Assembly: GCF_900105215.1 (NCBI RefSeq)
Contig: NZ_FOIP01000002.1
Coordinates: 1,674,001 to 1,738,000, forward strand
Source of the DNA: Lacrimispora sphenoides
GTDB taxonomy: Bacteria; Bacillota; Clostridia; Lachnospirales; Lachnospiraceae
Direction of reading: 5' to 3'
Length of the DNA stretch: 64,000 nucleotides
Under the pieces are notes generated by a model. That model had not been told where the DNA came from. It made no database searches and saw only the letters and a list, made by a program, of their open reading frames with translations. Shown here piece after piece: positions 26,231 to 35,423 of this stretch. The position numbers were made by a program, and so were the translations under genes. Position 1 is the first letter of the stretch. Every line of letters begins with the position of its first letter.

Positions 26231-27391
26231 CTAAAGCATTTGAAGAATCTCCTCCAGACCAAAGTTTTTATCCGTCCGGAATATTCGTTCCATTTCATTG
26301 AGGTTCACATCCGAATGCTCTACCTCTCGGGAAAACCGGTGAGACAGATGAACAAATTCCTTAAAATCCAGGCTGCCGTCATTTCTTTTAAAAACAGCCT
26401 GGGCTATTTCCTGAATAAGAATTGTGCTTACTGCGGCAAGCTTTACTTTCACATAGGGGTGTTCGTCATAAACAGCTCCGCAGAAATAGGTGAAGATAAA
26501 GTATACCATAAGCTGTTCGCTCCACCGCTCCCATTGACGCTTACGGCCTTCATCCTCCATTAAATACCAGTGAAAAGCTTTTCTGTTTTCCTCATAGCTT
26601 TCTGCACCGGCATCAAACAATATCCTTTTAAGAGTACCCAAATATTGTGGCCAGCTCTCATTAAGCACTTCAAGCTTTCCAAACAGAGAAAACCATTTCT
26701 TCATCTTTTTATAACGGATCCTGTCTTCTATCCTGCGAACAGCCATTTTCTTTTCTACCATCTCGGCTCCGGCCGTCCCTTGATACCGTTTCATTAATTC
26801 ATCCAACTCAAATAATTTTTCCTCATTGATTCTCCGTTGCATATCATGAGAAAACCCCAGTGCCATGGCAGTGCGCAGACTGCAATCCATGTCCCGGTTT
26901 TGCAGGAAGGATAAAATCAGGTCCCTTGCATCCATAAGCTTGGTAAACAATAAAAAATCAAAATCAGGATAGGACTCCTTTCTTTCATCCTCTTTTGTAA
27001 AAAAACGGACAGGATCTTTACAGCCAAGAATCAGACCGGCAGCTTCCTCACAGGATAAGGACAGAGAAATTTCCCTGACCCCTTCGTATTCTTCTATATG
27101 CCTTGGATAATCCCGGCAGGTTTTGCAAAGCATTCCCGGGCCGGCTTCTTTATAGATATCGCACAGATTGTCCTTATTTAAGAACGCACACCGGCCGTCA
27201 CACTGCTTAAAGGAGCCATTTTTCCAGTCAATCCACTGATTAAGCCTTCTGCCAAAAGCATCCTTTCGCATTTGGTATCGTTTCTTAGTATGATCATCGA
27301 TCATGATGGCCCAGCCTGCACAGCAGGTATCCGGGCACTCTCCGGCTACACAGCGGAATTTATTATAATAATGAGGTATTGTATACTGCAT
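26231..27391 (-). CDS. fliB: flagellin lysine-N-methylase (FliB-like)
   Basis: 386 residues beginning YTIPHYYNKF. The N-terminus holds a Cys-rich block: CVAGECPDTCCAGW (about residue 14-27) and, further on, C-x3-CAFL, LCDIY and MLCKTCRDYPR, the YkgJ-like metal-binding pattern of FliB. The rest is helical with no known catalytic motif. FliB methylates flagellin lysines in Salmonella, and clostridial homologues are often annotated the same way. ATG 27391 has CAGGAGC upstream; the longer frame to 27472 lies in the neighbouring terminator. No flagellar genes are adjacent. Confidence 0.85.
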   Translation of the reverse strand: MQYTIPHYYNKFRCVAGECPDTCCAGWAIMIDDHTKKRYQMRKDAFGRRLNQWIDWKNGSFKQCDGRCAFLNKDNLCDIYKEAGPGMLCKTCRDYPRHIEEYEGVREISLSLSCEEAAGLILGCKDPVRFFTKEDERKESYPDFDFLLFTKLMDARDLILSFLQNRDMDCSLRTAMALGFSHDMQRRINEEKLFELDELMKRYQGTAGAEMVEKKMAVRRIEDRIRYKKMKKWFSLFGKLEVLNESWPQYLGTLKRILFDAGAESYEENRKAFHWYLMEDEGRKRQWERWSEQLMVYFIFTYFCGAVYDEHPYVKVKLAAVSTILIQEIAQAVFKRNDGSLDFKEFVHLSHRFSREVEHSDVNLNEMERIFRTDKNFGLEEILQML

Positions 27392-27432
27392 AAATAATTG
27401 CTCCTGTTTTTGATAACGATTATACCTCAAAT

Positions 27433-27474
27433 AAAAATGGGGTGCAACCCATTTAAATGAGCGGAACCCCATTT
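27433..27474 (-). terminator. terminator after ytaF
   Basis: AAAATGGGGT and its mirror ACCCCATTTT, with T-rich tail in the minus direction, just beyond the ytaF stop. Confidence 0.75.
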
Positions 27475-27484
27475 TATAATCAGA

Positions 27485-28105
27485 TTATAATTTCCCAAAT
27501 GCAAGGAACAAAAACAGTATACCGCTGACCCAGGTCAAATCCCAGCCTTTTAACGCTGCAATCTTATGTCCCAGAAATAGGCCGATATACATGACGGCAG
27601 TACCCACAACCATGGCGGAAAGGGCCGTAAGCCCCGGTGGAATCATCAGAAATCCGGATAAAGCCCCAGCTACCAGACTGTCCAAGGACATGGCCAGGGA
27701 AAACATGATGGTTTCCTTCCAGGACAGAGACTTCGAGTGATCCCAGTCTGCCGCCAAAGGATTCCCGTATATATTTATGATGATGCTCAGGCCGGAAATA
27801 GAGAATGTAAGATTCTTTTGAACGTTTACATGGTTGTTAATATATTTTTTAATGGTATAATCCAGAAGCTTTATAATGCCCAGAAGAAACAGGCAGGAAA
27901 ATGCAGCCCCTTTTGCAAAACTTTCCGGTACCAATCCGCTGATCACGCTTCCAAATATAAGAGCAGCTCCCAGACAGCCGCTGCAAATCAAATTTACTGC
28001 GATAACCTTTCCGCAGGAAATCTTCAGACGGTTAGCCCCGTAGGCAATGCTGGCAACAAAGGTGTCGGTGCAAAGCGCCAGCACAAGAATTAATATATCA
28101 CGCAT
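27485..28105 (-). CDS. ytaF: sporulation membrane protein YtaF (MntP-like)
   Basis: 206 residues, six helices, with the MntP-type repeat motifs: ALCTDTFVASIAYG near the N-terminus and LAMSLDSLVAGALSG in the second half. Between them lies ADWDHSKSLSWKET, the DxDxSxxLxxxE insert that separates YtaF from the manganese exporter MntP. B. subtilis ytaF is sporulation-associated with unclear function; a cation export role is possible from the fold. Single-gene unit with its own terminator. Confidence 0.83.
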   Translation of the reverse strand: MRDILILVLALCTDTFVASIAYGANRLKISCGKVIAVNLICSGCLGAALIFGSVISGLVPESFAKGAAFSCLFLLGIIKLLDYTIKKYINNHVNVQKNLTFSISGLSIIINIYGNPLAADWDHSKSLSWKETIMFSLAMSLDSLVAGALSGFLMIPPGLTALSAMVVGTAVMYIGLFLGHKIAALKGWDLTWVSGILFLFLAFGKL

Positions 28106-28198
28106 ATCCTGGCAAACTTACCTTTTTATTTTAATATATTCATTCATGGCCTGTCTGGGACCCCGGAATCTATCGAATTTTCCACTCCTATACAAGAA

Positions 28199-28233
28199 CA
28201 AAAAAGCAGGGGCTGTAATATGCCCCTGCTTCT
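28199..28233 (-). terminator. terminator after the PTS operon
   Basis: AGCAGGGGC and GCCCCTGCT around an eight-base loop, followed in the minus direction by six T. It closes the licT-IIA-HPr-IIBC operon. Confidence 0.85.
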
Positions 28234-28243
28234 TGCCTGTTTA

Positions 28244-29680
28244 TTACTGGCACAGCTTCTTAAATTCATCTGCAACAAACTGTACCTGGGGTCCTACGAT
28301 AACCTGTACGCTGGTCTTACCTGGCCTGATGACACCGGCAACGCCTGCGGATTTGATCTTCTTCTCGTCTACCAGAGTATAATCTTTGATCTCCAGTCTT
28401 AATCTTGTAATACAGTTATCGATGCTGGTGATGTTATTCTTACCGCCAAGTCCTTCCAGAAGAATGGAAGCAACTGCCGTATAGTCGTTATTGGAAAGAG
28501 TGACTATGTTTTCATCTACATCATCATCTTCTCGTCCCGGAGTCTTAAAGTTAAACATTAAGATTGCAAGGCGGAACACGAAGTAGTAAACAGCTGCATA
28601 AACAAGGCCCAGCGGGATAATAAGCAGAGGATTTACAGCCATAGGAGCCTTAAAGCTCAAGAACCAGTCAACGAAACCTGCACTGAAGTTAAAGCCTGCA
28701 CGTACAGGAAGCAGGGCGCAGATTGTTAAGGAAATACCAGTTAAAATTGCATGGATTAAGTAAAGGCCTGGAGCAAGGAACATGAAAGCGAATTCCAGAG
28801 GTTCCGTTACGCCTGTAAAGAAGGAACAAACTGCTGCTGCAAGCAATAAACCATATGCATTTTTCTTTTTACCAGGTTTTGCGGTATGATACATAGCCAA
28901 AGCTGCAGCCGGAAGACCGAACATCATAACCGGGAAAAATCCTGTCATGTACTGACCTGTCTGACCCAGGACACCATTTCCTGACCAGAAATTACCAAGG
29001 TCGTTTACTCCTGCAACGTCAAACCAGAATACGGAGTTCAGTGCGTGATGGAGACCTACCGGGATCAGAAGACGGTTGAAGAAACCATAAATACCAGCTC
29101 CTATTGCGCCCAATCCCAGGATGCCCTTACCAAATGCAACCAATCCTGAATATACAACCGGCCATATAAAGAATAAAACAAGGCAGGCTACCAAAGAAAC
29201 AAGTGCTGTGACAATGGCAACAGACCGTTTACCACTGAAGAATGCCAACGCATCAGGAAGCTTGGTATTCTTAAACCTGTTATAGCAGCTGGAACCGATA
29301 ATACCGGATACGATACCGATAAACTGGTTTCCAATCTTACCAAAAGCAGGATTCACTTCGCTGACATCAATTCCTTTCAGCATGGCAACCACTCCAGGTG
29401 AAAGAATCGTCTGAATCATCAGCCAGGAAACAATGGCTGCAAGTGCTGCGGTACCCTCATGGTCATCTGCCATACCAACACCTACACCGATTGCAAACAG
29501 AACTGCCATGTTATCGATGATGGCGCCTCCTGCCTTAATTAAAAAGGCAGCAATGGCACTGTTAGCCCCCCAGCCGGTGGGGTCAATCCAGTAACCAATT
29601 CCCATCAGGATGCCTGCCGCAGGCAAACATGCCACCGGAAGCATCAATGACTTACCTAGTTTTTGCAAATACTTCATCAT
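28244..29680 (-). CDS. PTS IIBC component, glucose/N-acetylglucosamine family
   Basis: 478 residues. The IIC domain (about 1-370, ten or so helices) begins YLQKLGKSLMLPVACLPAAG and contains the substrate-site segment GVTEPLEFAFMFL and PVGLHHALNSVFWFD; the linked C-terminal IIB domain (about 400-478) has the phospho-Cys in DNCITRLRLEI. It imports and phosphorylates the sugar, most likely N-acetylglucosamine (best overall resemblance) or glucose. No IIA domain is fused; IIA is encoded upstream in the operon. ATG 29680 follows AAAGGGG. Confidence 0.88.
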   Translation of the reverse strand: MMKYLQKLGKSLMLPVACLPAAGILMGIGYWIDPTGWGANSAIAAFLIKAGGAIIDNMAVLFAIGVGVGMADDHEGTAALAAIVSWLMIQTILSPGVVAMLKGIDVSEVNPAFGKIGNQFIGIVSGIIGSSCYNRFKNTKLPDALAFFSGKRSVAIVTALVSLVACLVLFFIWPVVYSGLVAFGKGILGLGAIGAGIYGFFNRLLIPVGLHHALNSVFWFDVAGVNDLGNFWSGNGVLGQTGQYMTGFFPVMMFGLPAAALAMYHTAKPGKKKNAYGLLLAAAVCSFFTGVTEPLEFAFMFLAPGLYLIHAILTGISLTICALLPVRAGFNFSAGFVDWFLSFKAPMAVNPLLIIPLGLVYAAVYYFVFRLAILMFNFKTPGREDDDVDENIVTLSNNDYTAVASILLEGLGGKNNITSIDNCITRLRLEIKDYTLVDEKKIKSAGVAGVIRPGKTSVQVIVGPQVQFVADEFKKLCQ

Positions 29681-29751
29681 AATAAAGAAACCCCTTTCTT
29701 TTTGTCCTAACGGACATTTTTTATCCACACCTGCTGCCAAGCAGGTTCAGA

Positions 29752-30006
29752 TCACATTTCTTCCAAAACGGTGCAAAGCGCGGTCATGGCCGCCGCCTCA
29801 TCCTCTCCGTCAAACCGAAACCGGATGATGCTTCCTCTTTTGGCTCCAAGCCCCATTAATGCCAAAAGGCTTTTACAATCCGCTTTGTCTGATTCCCACT
29901 GGGCTTCTATGCTGCACGAATATTTCCTTGCTTCCATAAAGATCATGGAAGCCGGCCTGGCATGAAGTCCCAGGGGATCTTTTAATTCATACAAATACTC
30001 CCTCAT
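29752..30006 (-). CDS. HPr-family phosphocarrier protein
   Basis: 84 residues, full HPr length. LHARPAS carries the phospho-His (about residue 15), and KSLLALMGLGAK carries a Ser near position 46, the possible HPr-kinase site. It transfers phosphate from enzyme I to IIA. Being encoded inside a sugar-specific operon rather than with ptsI, it may be a dedicated paralogue. Its start region overlaps nothing, but the IIA stop is eight bases upstream. Confidence 0.9.
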   Translation of the reverse strand: MREYLYELKDPLGLHARPASMIFMEARKYSCSIEAQWESDKADCKSLLALMGLGAKRGSIIRFRFDGEDEAAAMTALCTVLEEM

Positions 30007-30014
30007 TTTAATAC

Positions 30015-30509
30015 CTATAATTCGATGATTGGTTCCAGTTCCTTTACCTGCATCCCTGTATGGCATACCATATCCGGATAATTCGGCGTATTACAGACGA
30101 TAACCGGAGTAATCACCTCATATCCTGCTTCCTTTATGGCTGCCATGTCAAATTCAAGAAGAAGCTCCCCAGCTTTCACTTTGTCTCCTTGCTTTTTATG
30201 AGCAGTATAATGCTCCCCTTTTAAATTGACCGTATCAAGTCCTACATGGACAATGATCTCAGCGCCTTCCGGAGTCGTTATGCTGACAGCATGCTTTGTC
30301 TCAAACACCACCGTCAGGATTCCGTCGGCCGGAGCCACAATTCTACCTTTTGCCGGAATAATGGCGACTCCTTTTCCAAGAATCTCCTGGCTGAATGTGG
30401 GATCATTCACTTCACTTAAGGGTACTACTGTTCCTTCAACCGGGGCCAGAATTTTTTCTCTTTCTTTTTCTCCCCCTCCACCGAATATTTTTTTTAATGA
30501 ATCAAACAT
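30015..30509 (-). CDS. PTS IIA component, glucose family (Crr-like)
   Basis: 164 residues of the EIIA-Glc fold: PVEGTVVPLSEVNDPTFS, AKGRIVAPADG, the two active-site His in FETKHAVSI (about residue 74) and VHVGLDTVNLKGE (about 89). It passes phosphate from HPr to the IIB domain. A Gly-rich N-terminal start (MFDSLKKIFGGGG) is usual for stand-alone IIA proteins. Second gene of the operon, 18 bp after the antiterminator gene; AAAGGAG precedes the start. Confidence 0.93.
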   Translation of the reverse strand: MFDSLKKIFGGGGEKEREKILAPVEGTVVPLSEVNDPTFSQEILGKGVAIIPAKGRIVAPADGILTVVFETKHAVSITTPEGAEIIVHVGLDTVNLKGEHYTAHKKQGDKVKAGELLLEFDMAAIKEAGYEVITPVIVCNTPNYPDMVCHTGMQVKELEPIIEL

Positions 30510-30527
30510 AAATGATTCTCCTTTCTA

Positions 30528-31355
30528 CTATAGCCTCATTCTCTTGATGTGAACCGCCAGATATGCGGTCTCTTCTTCTGTTACATCGTGATGGTATGTT
30601 TCCATGATATAATCCTTAATTTTTAAACTGCACCTATATTCCTCCGGGTACATCTCGGATATTAATTGGTTAAATTCAACATTCCCGCTGTTTAACAGCT
30701 CCTTTGTAACGATTCTTTGTGCCAGAAACCTTAAATGGGTAACAAACCGCTGATAATTTAAAGACATTTCATCAGGTTCCATTGAAAAATATTCTTTCAC
30801 AATCCCTACGGTATTCTGGATCAGGTTTGTGATATCAATGGTATCACGCATGGCGGTATTAAATTCCGCATTGACGATGTGAAACGCAATGAATCCCGCC
30901 TCGTCAACAGGAAGGGTTATTCCTATCCTCCGCTCAATTAATGCGATGGCGTATTCACCGATTAAGTATTCCTCTTTGTAAAAGGTTTTTATCTCATTAA
31001 GCAGAGGGTTAGAAAACTTCATCTTCTGCTTAAATCGGTGAATGGCAAAATTGATGTGGTCCGTCAGCGTTATGTATATGTTTTGATTAAGACTCCTGTT
31101 TAATACGCTTTTCGCGTAATTTATGATTTCCGTAGAAACCTGGATGTGTTCAAGGGGAAGGTTCACCAGCAATTCTTTAAATTTGTCAACATTGTTCTGG
31201 CTGTCCAGACGGAATACTTTTTCAACTGCGCTCTCCGGAATCTCTTTTCCCGGCTTCATACCGAAACCGATTCCCCTGCCCATGACTATAATTTCTTTTC
31301 CATCCGGCTCCAGCGCACTGACAATATTGTTATTGATTATTTTGTCAATTTTCAT
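30528..31355 (-). CDS. licT: BglG/LicT-family transcription antiterminator
   Basis: 275 residues: RNA-binding CAT domain (1-57, KIDKIINNNIVSALEPDGKE), then two PRD domains with the regulatory His residues (LTDHINFAIHR in PRD1; LRFLAQRIV and VHIKRMR in PRD2). It binds RAT hairpins and prevents early termination when sugar is present and PRDs are suitably phosphorylated. The RAT lies in front of its own gene, so the whole PTS operon including the regulator is controlled. ATG 31355; the longer frame to 31397 lies in the terminator. Confidence 0.92.
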   Translation of the reverse strand: MKIDKIINNNIVSALEPDGKEIIVMGRGIGFGMKPGKEIPESAVEKVFRLDSQNNVDKFKELLVNLPLEHIQVSTEIINYAKSVLNRSLNQNIYITLTDHINFAIHRFKQKMKFSNPLLNEIKTFYKEEYLIGEYAIALIERRIGITLPVDEAGFIAFHIVNAEFNTAMRDTIDITNLIQNTVGIVKEYFSMEPDEMSLNYQRFVTHLRFLAQRIVTKELLNSGNVEFNQLISEMYPEEYRCSLKIKDYIMETYHHDVTEEETAYLAVHIKRMRL

Positions 31356-31375
31356 ACAATGTCCCATCCTATAAA

Positions 31376-31437
31376 ATAAAAAACCAACTTCGACCACGAA
31401 AATAAAATTTCATTTTCCATAATCAAAATTGGTTTTG
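31376..31437 (-). terminator. leader terminator controlled by LicT
   Basis: Minus-strand AAAACCAA and TTGGTTTT form the outer stem, followed by a T-rich tract. Its 5' arm shares AAAACC with the 3' side of the RAT, so the two are mutually exclusive. Confidence 0.75.
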
Positions 31438-31458
31438 CCTGCTTTCCAGTAACAATCC
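31431..31458 (-). promoter_or_regulatory. RAT (ribonucleic antiterminator) site
   Basis: Minus strand reads GGATTGTTACTGG-AAA-GCAGGCAAAACC, closely matching known LicT/BglG RAT sequences, and directly overlaps the leader terminator. Confidence 0.88.
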
Positions 31459-31479
31459 ACTTTATATATCCTTGCTATA

Positions 31480-31507
31480 ACTATACCAGTTATTTCAAAA
31501 AAGTCAA
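31480..31507 (-). promoter_or_regulatory. promoter of the licT PTS operon
   Basis: -35 TTGACT (31502-31507), 16-bp spacer, extended -10 TGG-TATAGT (31480-31485). Predicted transcripts begin about 15 nt before the RAT. Confidence 0.75.
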
Positions 31508-31572
31508 TAAAATTTTATACATTATTTATATTTTTTATAATTCCTCGATTTTTTGCCTAAATCCTCTCTCCT

Positions 31573-32445
31573 TTAATTTCCCGAAGGATCAAAAGCATCT
31601 CTTAAAGCGTCTCCAATGAAATTAATACTGACAACCAGCAATATGATCATCAGTCCCGGCGGTACCCACAACCATGGCTTGGAAGTGAGGATGGAGATGG
31701 ATTGAGCTCCATTTAACATATTGCCAAGGCTGGACTGTGGCGGTTGAATCCCCATACCAAGAAAGCTTAGGGCTGCTTCATCTAACATCGATATGGCGAT
31801 AACCGAAGTCGCATATACCAGAATGGGTGCGACCGTATTGGGAAGTATCTCAGAAAACAGGATATAACGCTTTGGCATTCCTGCGACGCGGTCCCCCTGA
31901 ATAAAATTCATCTCCCGGATGGATAAAACATTCCCTCTGACCAGCCGGGCAATTCCGGGCCAATCAACAAAACCGAGAATCAGAATAATATTTAAAAGGC
32001 CCGGGCGAAAGATCGCGGCAGAAACTAATACAAGCAGGATATAAGGAAAGGACATGACCATATCAGTAAACCGCATGATAATCATATCAAGGATTCCTCC
32101 GAAGAACCCGGATACCAGGCCCAGAACCACACCCACAACCGTGGATACAGCAGTAGCAGCAAATCCTACCAACAATGAGATTCGAACGGCGTACAGCATT
32201 CTGCTTAATACATCCCTTCCCACCTGGTCGGTTCCAAGCAGATGCTTTAAGGAAGGCGGATCGCTGAATCCACCGACCACCTTATTCGGGTCATAAGGCG
32301 AAAGAACCGGCGCCAGCAGCGCACATAGGAGGATTATAGCCAGGAACACGGTGCTGGCCACAGCCAATTTGTGTTTTAAGAACCGCCTCATTACCGTATT
32401 GCGGTATGCATTATCTTCACTGATTATTGTTTTATCTCTATTCAT
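31573..32445 (-). CDS. oligopeptide-type ABC permease (OppC/DppC-like)
   Basis: 290 residues with an N-terminal OppC_N segment (KLAVASTVFLAIILLCALLAP), six helices and the EAA loop region GPGIARLVRGNVLSIREMNFIQ... as WPGIARLVRGN followed by a conserved DEAALSFLGMGIQPP block near the C-terminus. Last gene of an SBP-ATPase-ATPase-permease-permease operon. It forms half of the membrane channel with the OppB-like partner. Confidence 0.9.
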   Translation of the reverse strand: MNRDKTIISEDNAYRNTVMRRFLKHKLAVASTVFLAIILLCALLAPVLSPYDPNKVVGGFSDPPSLKHLLGTDQVGRDVLSRMLYAVRISLLVGFAATAVSTVVGVVLGLVSGFFGGILDMIIMRFTDMVMSFPYILLVLVSAAIFRPGLLNIILILGFVDWPGIARLVRGNVLSIREMNFIQGDRVAGMPKRYILFSEILPNTVAPILVYATSVIAISMLDEAALSFLGMGIQPPQSSLGNMLNGAQSISILTSKPWLWVPPGLMIILLVVSINFIGDALRDAFDPSGN

Positions 32446-32461
32446 ACATTTTCTCCTGCTT

Positions 32462-33406
32462 TTAATACGTAATCGTCGGATCTACCAGTGCGTAGATGAT
32501 ATCTGTCAGCAGGTTTGCCACCAGAACAACAATGGCGGACATCAGACAGACGCCCATAATGACCGGATAATCTCTGCTGATAATTGCACTCATGGTCATC
32601 ATCCCGAGCCCTGGCCAGGAAAATACCTGTTCTATGATGATGGCTCCGCCAAACAAGATCGGTATATGCATCCCGAATACAGTAATGACCGGAATTAACG
32701 CATTGCGAAGCGCATGTTTATTAATCACCAGAAATCGGCCAATTCCTTTTGCCCTTGCCGTTCGCAGATAATCCATCCGAAGTATCTCAAGCATGGCGCT
32801 GCGGATATAACGGATATTTGTCCCCGCCATGGAGGTCGCCAATACAATCACAGGCATGATCATATGCCTGAGGACATCAATGGCACTTTTCTGCGCTCCC
32901 AGGGTATACATACCGCTGGAGGGCAGCCAGCCAAGCCTGACGGTAAAAAGATAGATCAGCACCAATGCCAGGAAAAAACTGGGGACACTGCTTCCAAGGA
33001 AGGAAAGCGTAACTACGGTATAGTCCTGCGGTGTATATTTGTGGACTGCGCTATAGATTCCTGCCGGTACCGCAATCAGCATACTGACAAATAACGAGAC
33101 GGACATGAGCAGTAACGTTGGCCCAATATAGATTTTAATCATTTGGCTTACCGGTTGGAAACTCTTCATGGAATATCCCATGTTGCCCTGAAGTAGATTT
33201 GTCAGCCAGATCCAGTATTGTACATAGACAGGCTTATTAAGGCCCAAAGCTATTCTTTTCGTTTCGATGGCCGCCTCGGACACTCTGGGGCCCTGGAGCA
33301 GTTCCAATGGACTTCCTACCATAGTCATGATCAGAAAATCGATTACGGTTATGCCTATCAGGACCGGGATAGCGATAAGAATACGCTTAATAATATATTT
33401 AAGCAT
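32462..33406 (-). CDS. oligopeptide-type ABC permease (OppB/DppB-like)
   Basis: 314 residues, six helices, beginning MLKYIIKRILIAIPVLIGIT and with the EAA-type loop DYLRTARAKGI near residue 210, ending with DIIYALVDP. Start is ATG 33406, placed inside the end of the upstream ATPase gene (8-bp overlap) and preceded by AAAGGAGG that itself lies in that gene; a GTG at 33412 sits too close to that site. Channel partner of the OppC-like protein. Confidence 0.9.
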   Translation of the reverse strand: MLKYIIKRILIAIPVLIGITVIDFLIMTMVGSPLELLQGPRVSEAAIETKRIALGLNKPVYVQYWIWLTNLLQGNMGYSMKSFQPVSQMIKIYIGPTLLLMSVSLFVSMLIAVPAGIYSAVHKYTPQDYTVVTLSFLGSSVPSFFLALVLIYLFTVRLGWLPSSGMYTLGAQKSAIDVLRHMIMPVIVLATSMAGTNIRYIRSAMLEILRMDYLRTARAKGIGRFLVINKHALRNALIPVITVFGMHIPILFGGAIIIEQVFSWPGLGMMTMSAIISRDYPVIMGVCLMSAIVVLVANLLTDIIYALVDPTITY

Positions 33407-34418
33407 CCGCACCCTCCTTTGGCCGTTTACCCAGGGTCAGCACCGGACAGGCCGCCAGGTGCCCGCTTCCTGGCTGGACCTGGATCAGCGCCGGCTCCGA
33501 TCGTTTGCATTCCTCTATGGCATAGGGACACCGGCTGTGAAAATGACAGCCGGAAGGAAGATCCTTATTGGAAGGCAGTTCCCCCTGCAATATTACTCTT
33601 TTTCTGCCTCTGGCCTCAGGATCGGGAATCGGTGCTGCACTGCACAATGCCTGCGTATAAGGGTGCACCGGATTATCAAACAGTTCTTTTGCATCCGCAA
33701 GCTCCACAATTTTCCCAAGATACATGACGGCAATTCGGTCACTGATGTATTTGACCGCATCCAGACCGTGGCCAATAAACAGATAGGTAAGCTTTAGCTC
33801 CTTTTGCAGATCACGAAGCAGATTAAGAATCTGAGCCTGTATTGATACATCAAGGGCACTGACCGGCTCATCACAGATGATCAGCCTGGGGTTAAGAGAC
33901 AGCGCTCTTGCGATTCCAATCCTTTGCCGTTGCCCGCCGGAGAACTCATGAGGATAACGCCCCTTCGTATTTTTCGGAAGTCCCACCATATCAAGCAGGC
34001 GGTCAACCTCCCTATGGACATTCTGTTTTGTAGTGACGCCATGATACAGCATTGGATAGGATAGAGTTTCAAAAATACGTTTTTTCGGATTAAGGGAGGT
34101 ATAAGGATCCTGAAACACCATCTGTATCTGGGTGCGGATTTGCCTCATTCCAGCCGCCGACCGGTCCGTGAACGGCTGTCCTTCATATACAATGCTGCCC
34201 TCTGTGGGAGTTTCTAACGCTGCCAGCTGCCGCCCTATGGTGGATTTGCCACAGCCGGATTCACCTACCAGTCCCAGAGTTTCTCCCGGATATAGTTCAA
34301 AATCCACACCGTTCACAGCATGGATGAACCCAACTGTATGTGGAATAATACCGTCGCGAACCGGATAATATTTTTTTAATCCCTTTATCTCTGCCAGAGG
34401 TTGTCGTTCCTTTTGCAT
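33399..34418 (-). CDS. oligopeptide-type ABC ATPase (OppF/DppF-like)
   Basis: 339 residues: Walker A GESGCGKST, Q-loop MVFQDPYTSLNPKKRI, signature FSGGQRQRIGIA, Walker B LIICDEPVSALDVS, and the C-terminal oligo_HPY segment with GCHFHSRCPYA, a Cys-containing motif that in many Opp/Dpp ATPases binds an Fe-S cluster. Third gene in the operon; works as a heterodimer with the OppD-like ATPase. Confidence 0.92.
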   Translation of the reverse strand: MQKERQPLAEIKGLKKYYPVRDGIIPHTVGFIHAVNGVDFELYPGETLGLVGESGCGKSTIGRQLAALETPTEGSIVYEGQPFTDRSAAGMRQIRTQIQMVFQDPYTSLNPKKRIFETLSYPMLYHGVTTKQNVHREVDRLLDMVGLPKNTKGRYPHEFSGGQRQRIGIARALSLNPRLIICDEPVSALDVSIQAQILNLLRDLQKELKLTYLFIGHGLDAVKYISDRIAVMYLGKIVELADAKELFDNPVHPYTQALCSAAPIPDPEARGRKRVILQGELPSNKDLPSGCHFHSRCPYAIEECKRSEPALIQVQPGSGHLAACPVLTLGKRPKEGADA

Positions 34419-34421
34419 TTG

Positions 34422-35423
34422 TTAATTCCTTCCTGACGCCTGCGTCTTCTTCTCCCGGATTTCTTCTGCCCGCCAGCATCTTATCCCGTGACTATCTTCT
34501 ATTTCAACCAGACTTTGCTCCAGATCACAGCCATCGGCCAAATACGGGCAGCGGTTTGCAAAGCGGCAGCCGGTGATCTCACCGTAATGCTCTGGAACAG
34601 TACCCTTAATCGTCAGCAGTTCTCTCTCTTCTTTATCTCTGATACTGGGAATGGATTTCAGCAGAGCCTGTGTATAAGGGTGTCCCGGCTTTTTAAATAA
34701 ATCGAGAACGCCTGCCTCCTCCACAATCTGTCCGGCATACATAACCATAACCCGGTCCGCCATTTCTGCAACCAGTCCCATGTCATGGGTAATTAAAATG
34801 ATTGACATATGAAGCTCTTCACGCAAGTTCCTTAAGAGTTCCATAATTTGTGCCTGAATCGTAACATCCAGCGCAGTGGTTGGCTCATCCGCAATGAGAA
34901 GCTTCGGATCACAGGCAAGCGCCATGGCGATCATTGCCCGTTGCCGCATTCCTCCAGACAGTGTATGCGGATATTTGTTCATAATAGAAGAAGGATCCGG
35001 AAGCCCCACCTTATCCAGGAGGAGCAGTGCCCGTTCCTTCGCTGTTTTCCTGTCCAGGTTCATATGTATTCGCATAGCTTCCATGATCTGGTTCCCAATG
35101 GTGAATAACGGATTTAAGCTGGCCATGGAATCCTGAAAGATCATGGTCATCTTACTTCCGCGAATACGGTCCAATTCCTCATCCGGCAGATTAAGCAGCT
35201 CCTGCCCGTCAAAGACCACCTTACCTCCTGTGATTTTACCATTTTCTCCAAGCAGACCCATGACCGACAGAAGCGTAACGCTCTTGCCGGAGCCGGATTC
35301 TCCAACGATGCACAGGATCTCACCTTGATTTACACGAAGGCTGACCCTGTCTAAACATTTGATATCTCCGGCACCGGTAGAGAACGCCATTTCCAGCGAA
35401 TCTACTTCCAGCAGCGGTGTCAT
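34422..35423 (-). CDS. oligopeptide-type ABC ATPase (OppD/DppD-like)
   Basis: 333 residues: Walker A GESGSGKSV, Q-loop MIFQDSMASLNPLFTI, signature LSGGMRQRAMIA, Walker B LLIADEPTTALDVT, and C-terminal GCRFANRCPYLADGC (oligo_HPY with Cys). ATG 35423 overlaps the stop of the binding-protein gene (ATGA), indicating translational coupling; an in-frame start at 35438 is further inside that gene. Confidence 0.92.
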   Translation of the reverse strand: MTPLLEVDSLEMAFSTGAGDIKCLDRVSLRVNQGEILCIVGESGSGKSVTLLSVMGLLGENGKITGGKVVFDGQELLNLPDEELDRIRGSKMTMIFQDSMASLNPLFTIGNQIMEAMRIHMNLDRKTAKERALLLLDKVGLPDPSSIMNKYPHTLSGGMRQRAMIAMALACDPKLLIADEPTTALDVTIQAQIMELLRNLREELHMSIILITHDMGLVAEMADRVMVMYAGQIVEEAGVLDLFKKPGHPYTQALLKSIPSIRDKEERELLTIKGTVPEHYGEITGCRFANRCPYLADGCDLEQSLVEIEDSHGIRCWRAEEIREKKTQASGRN

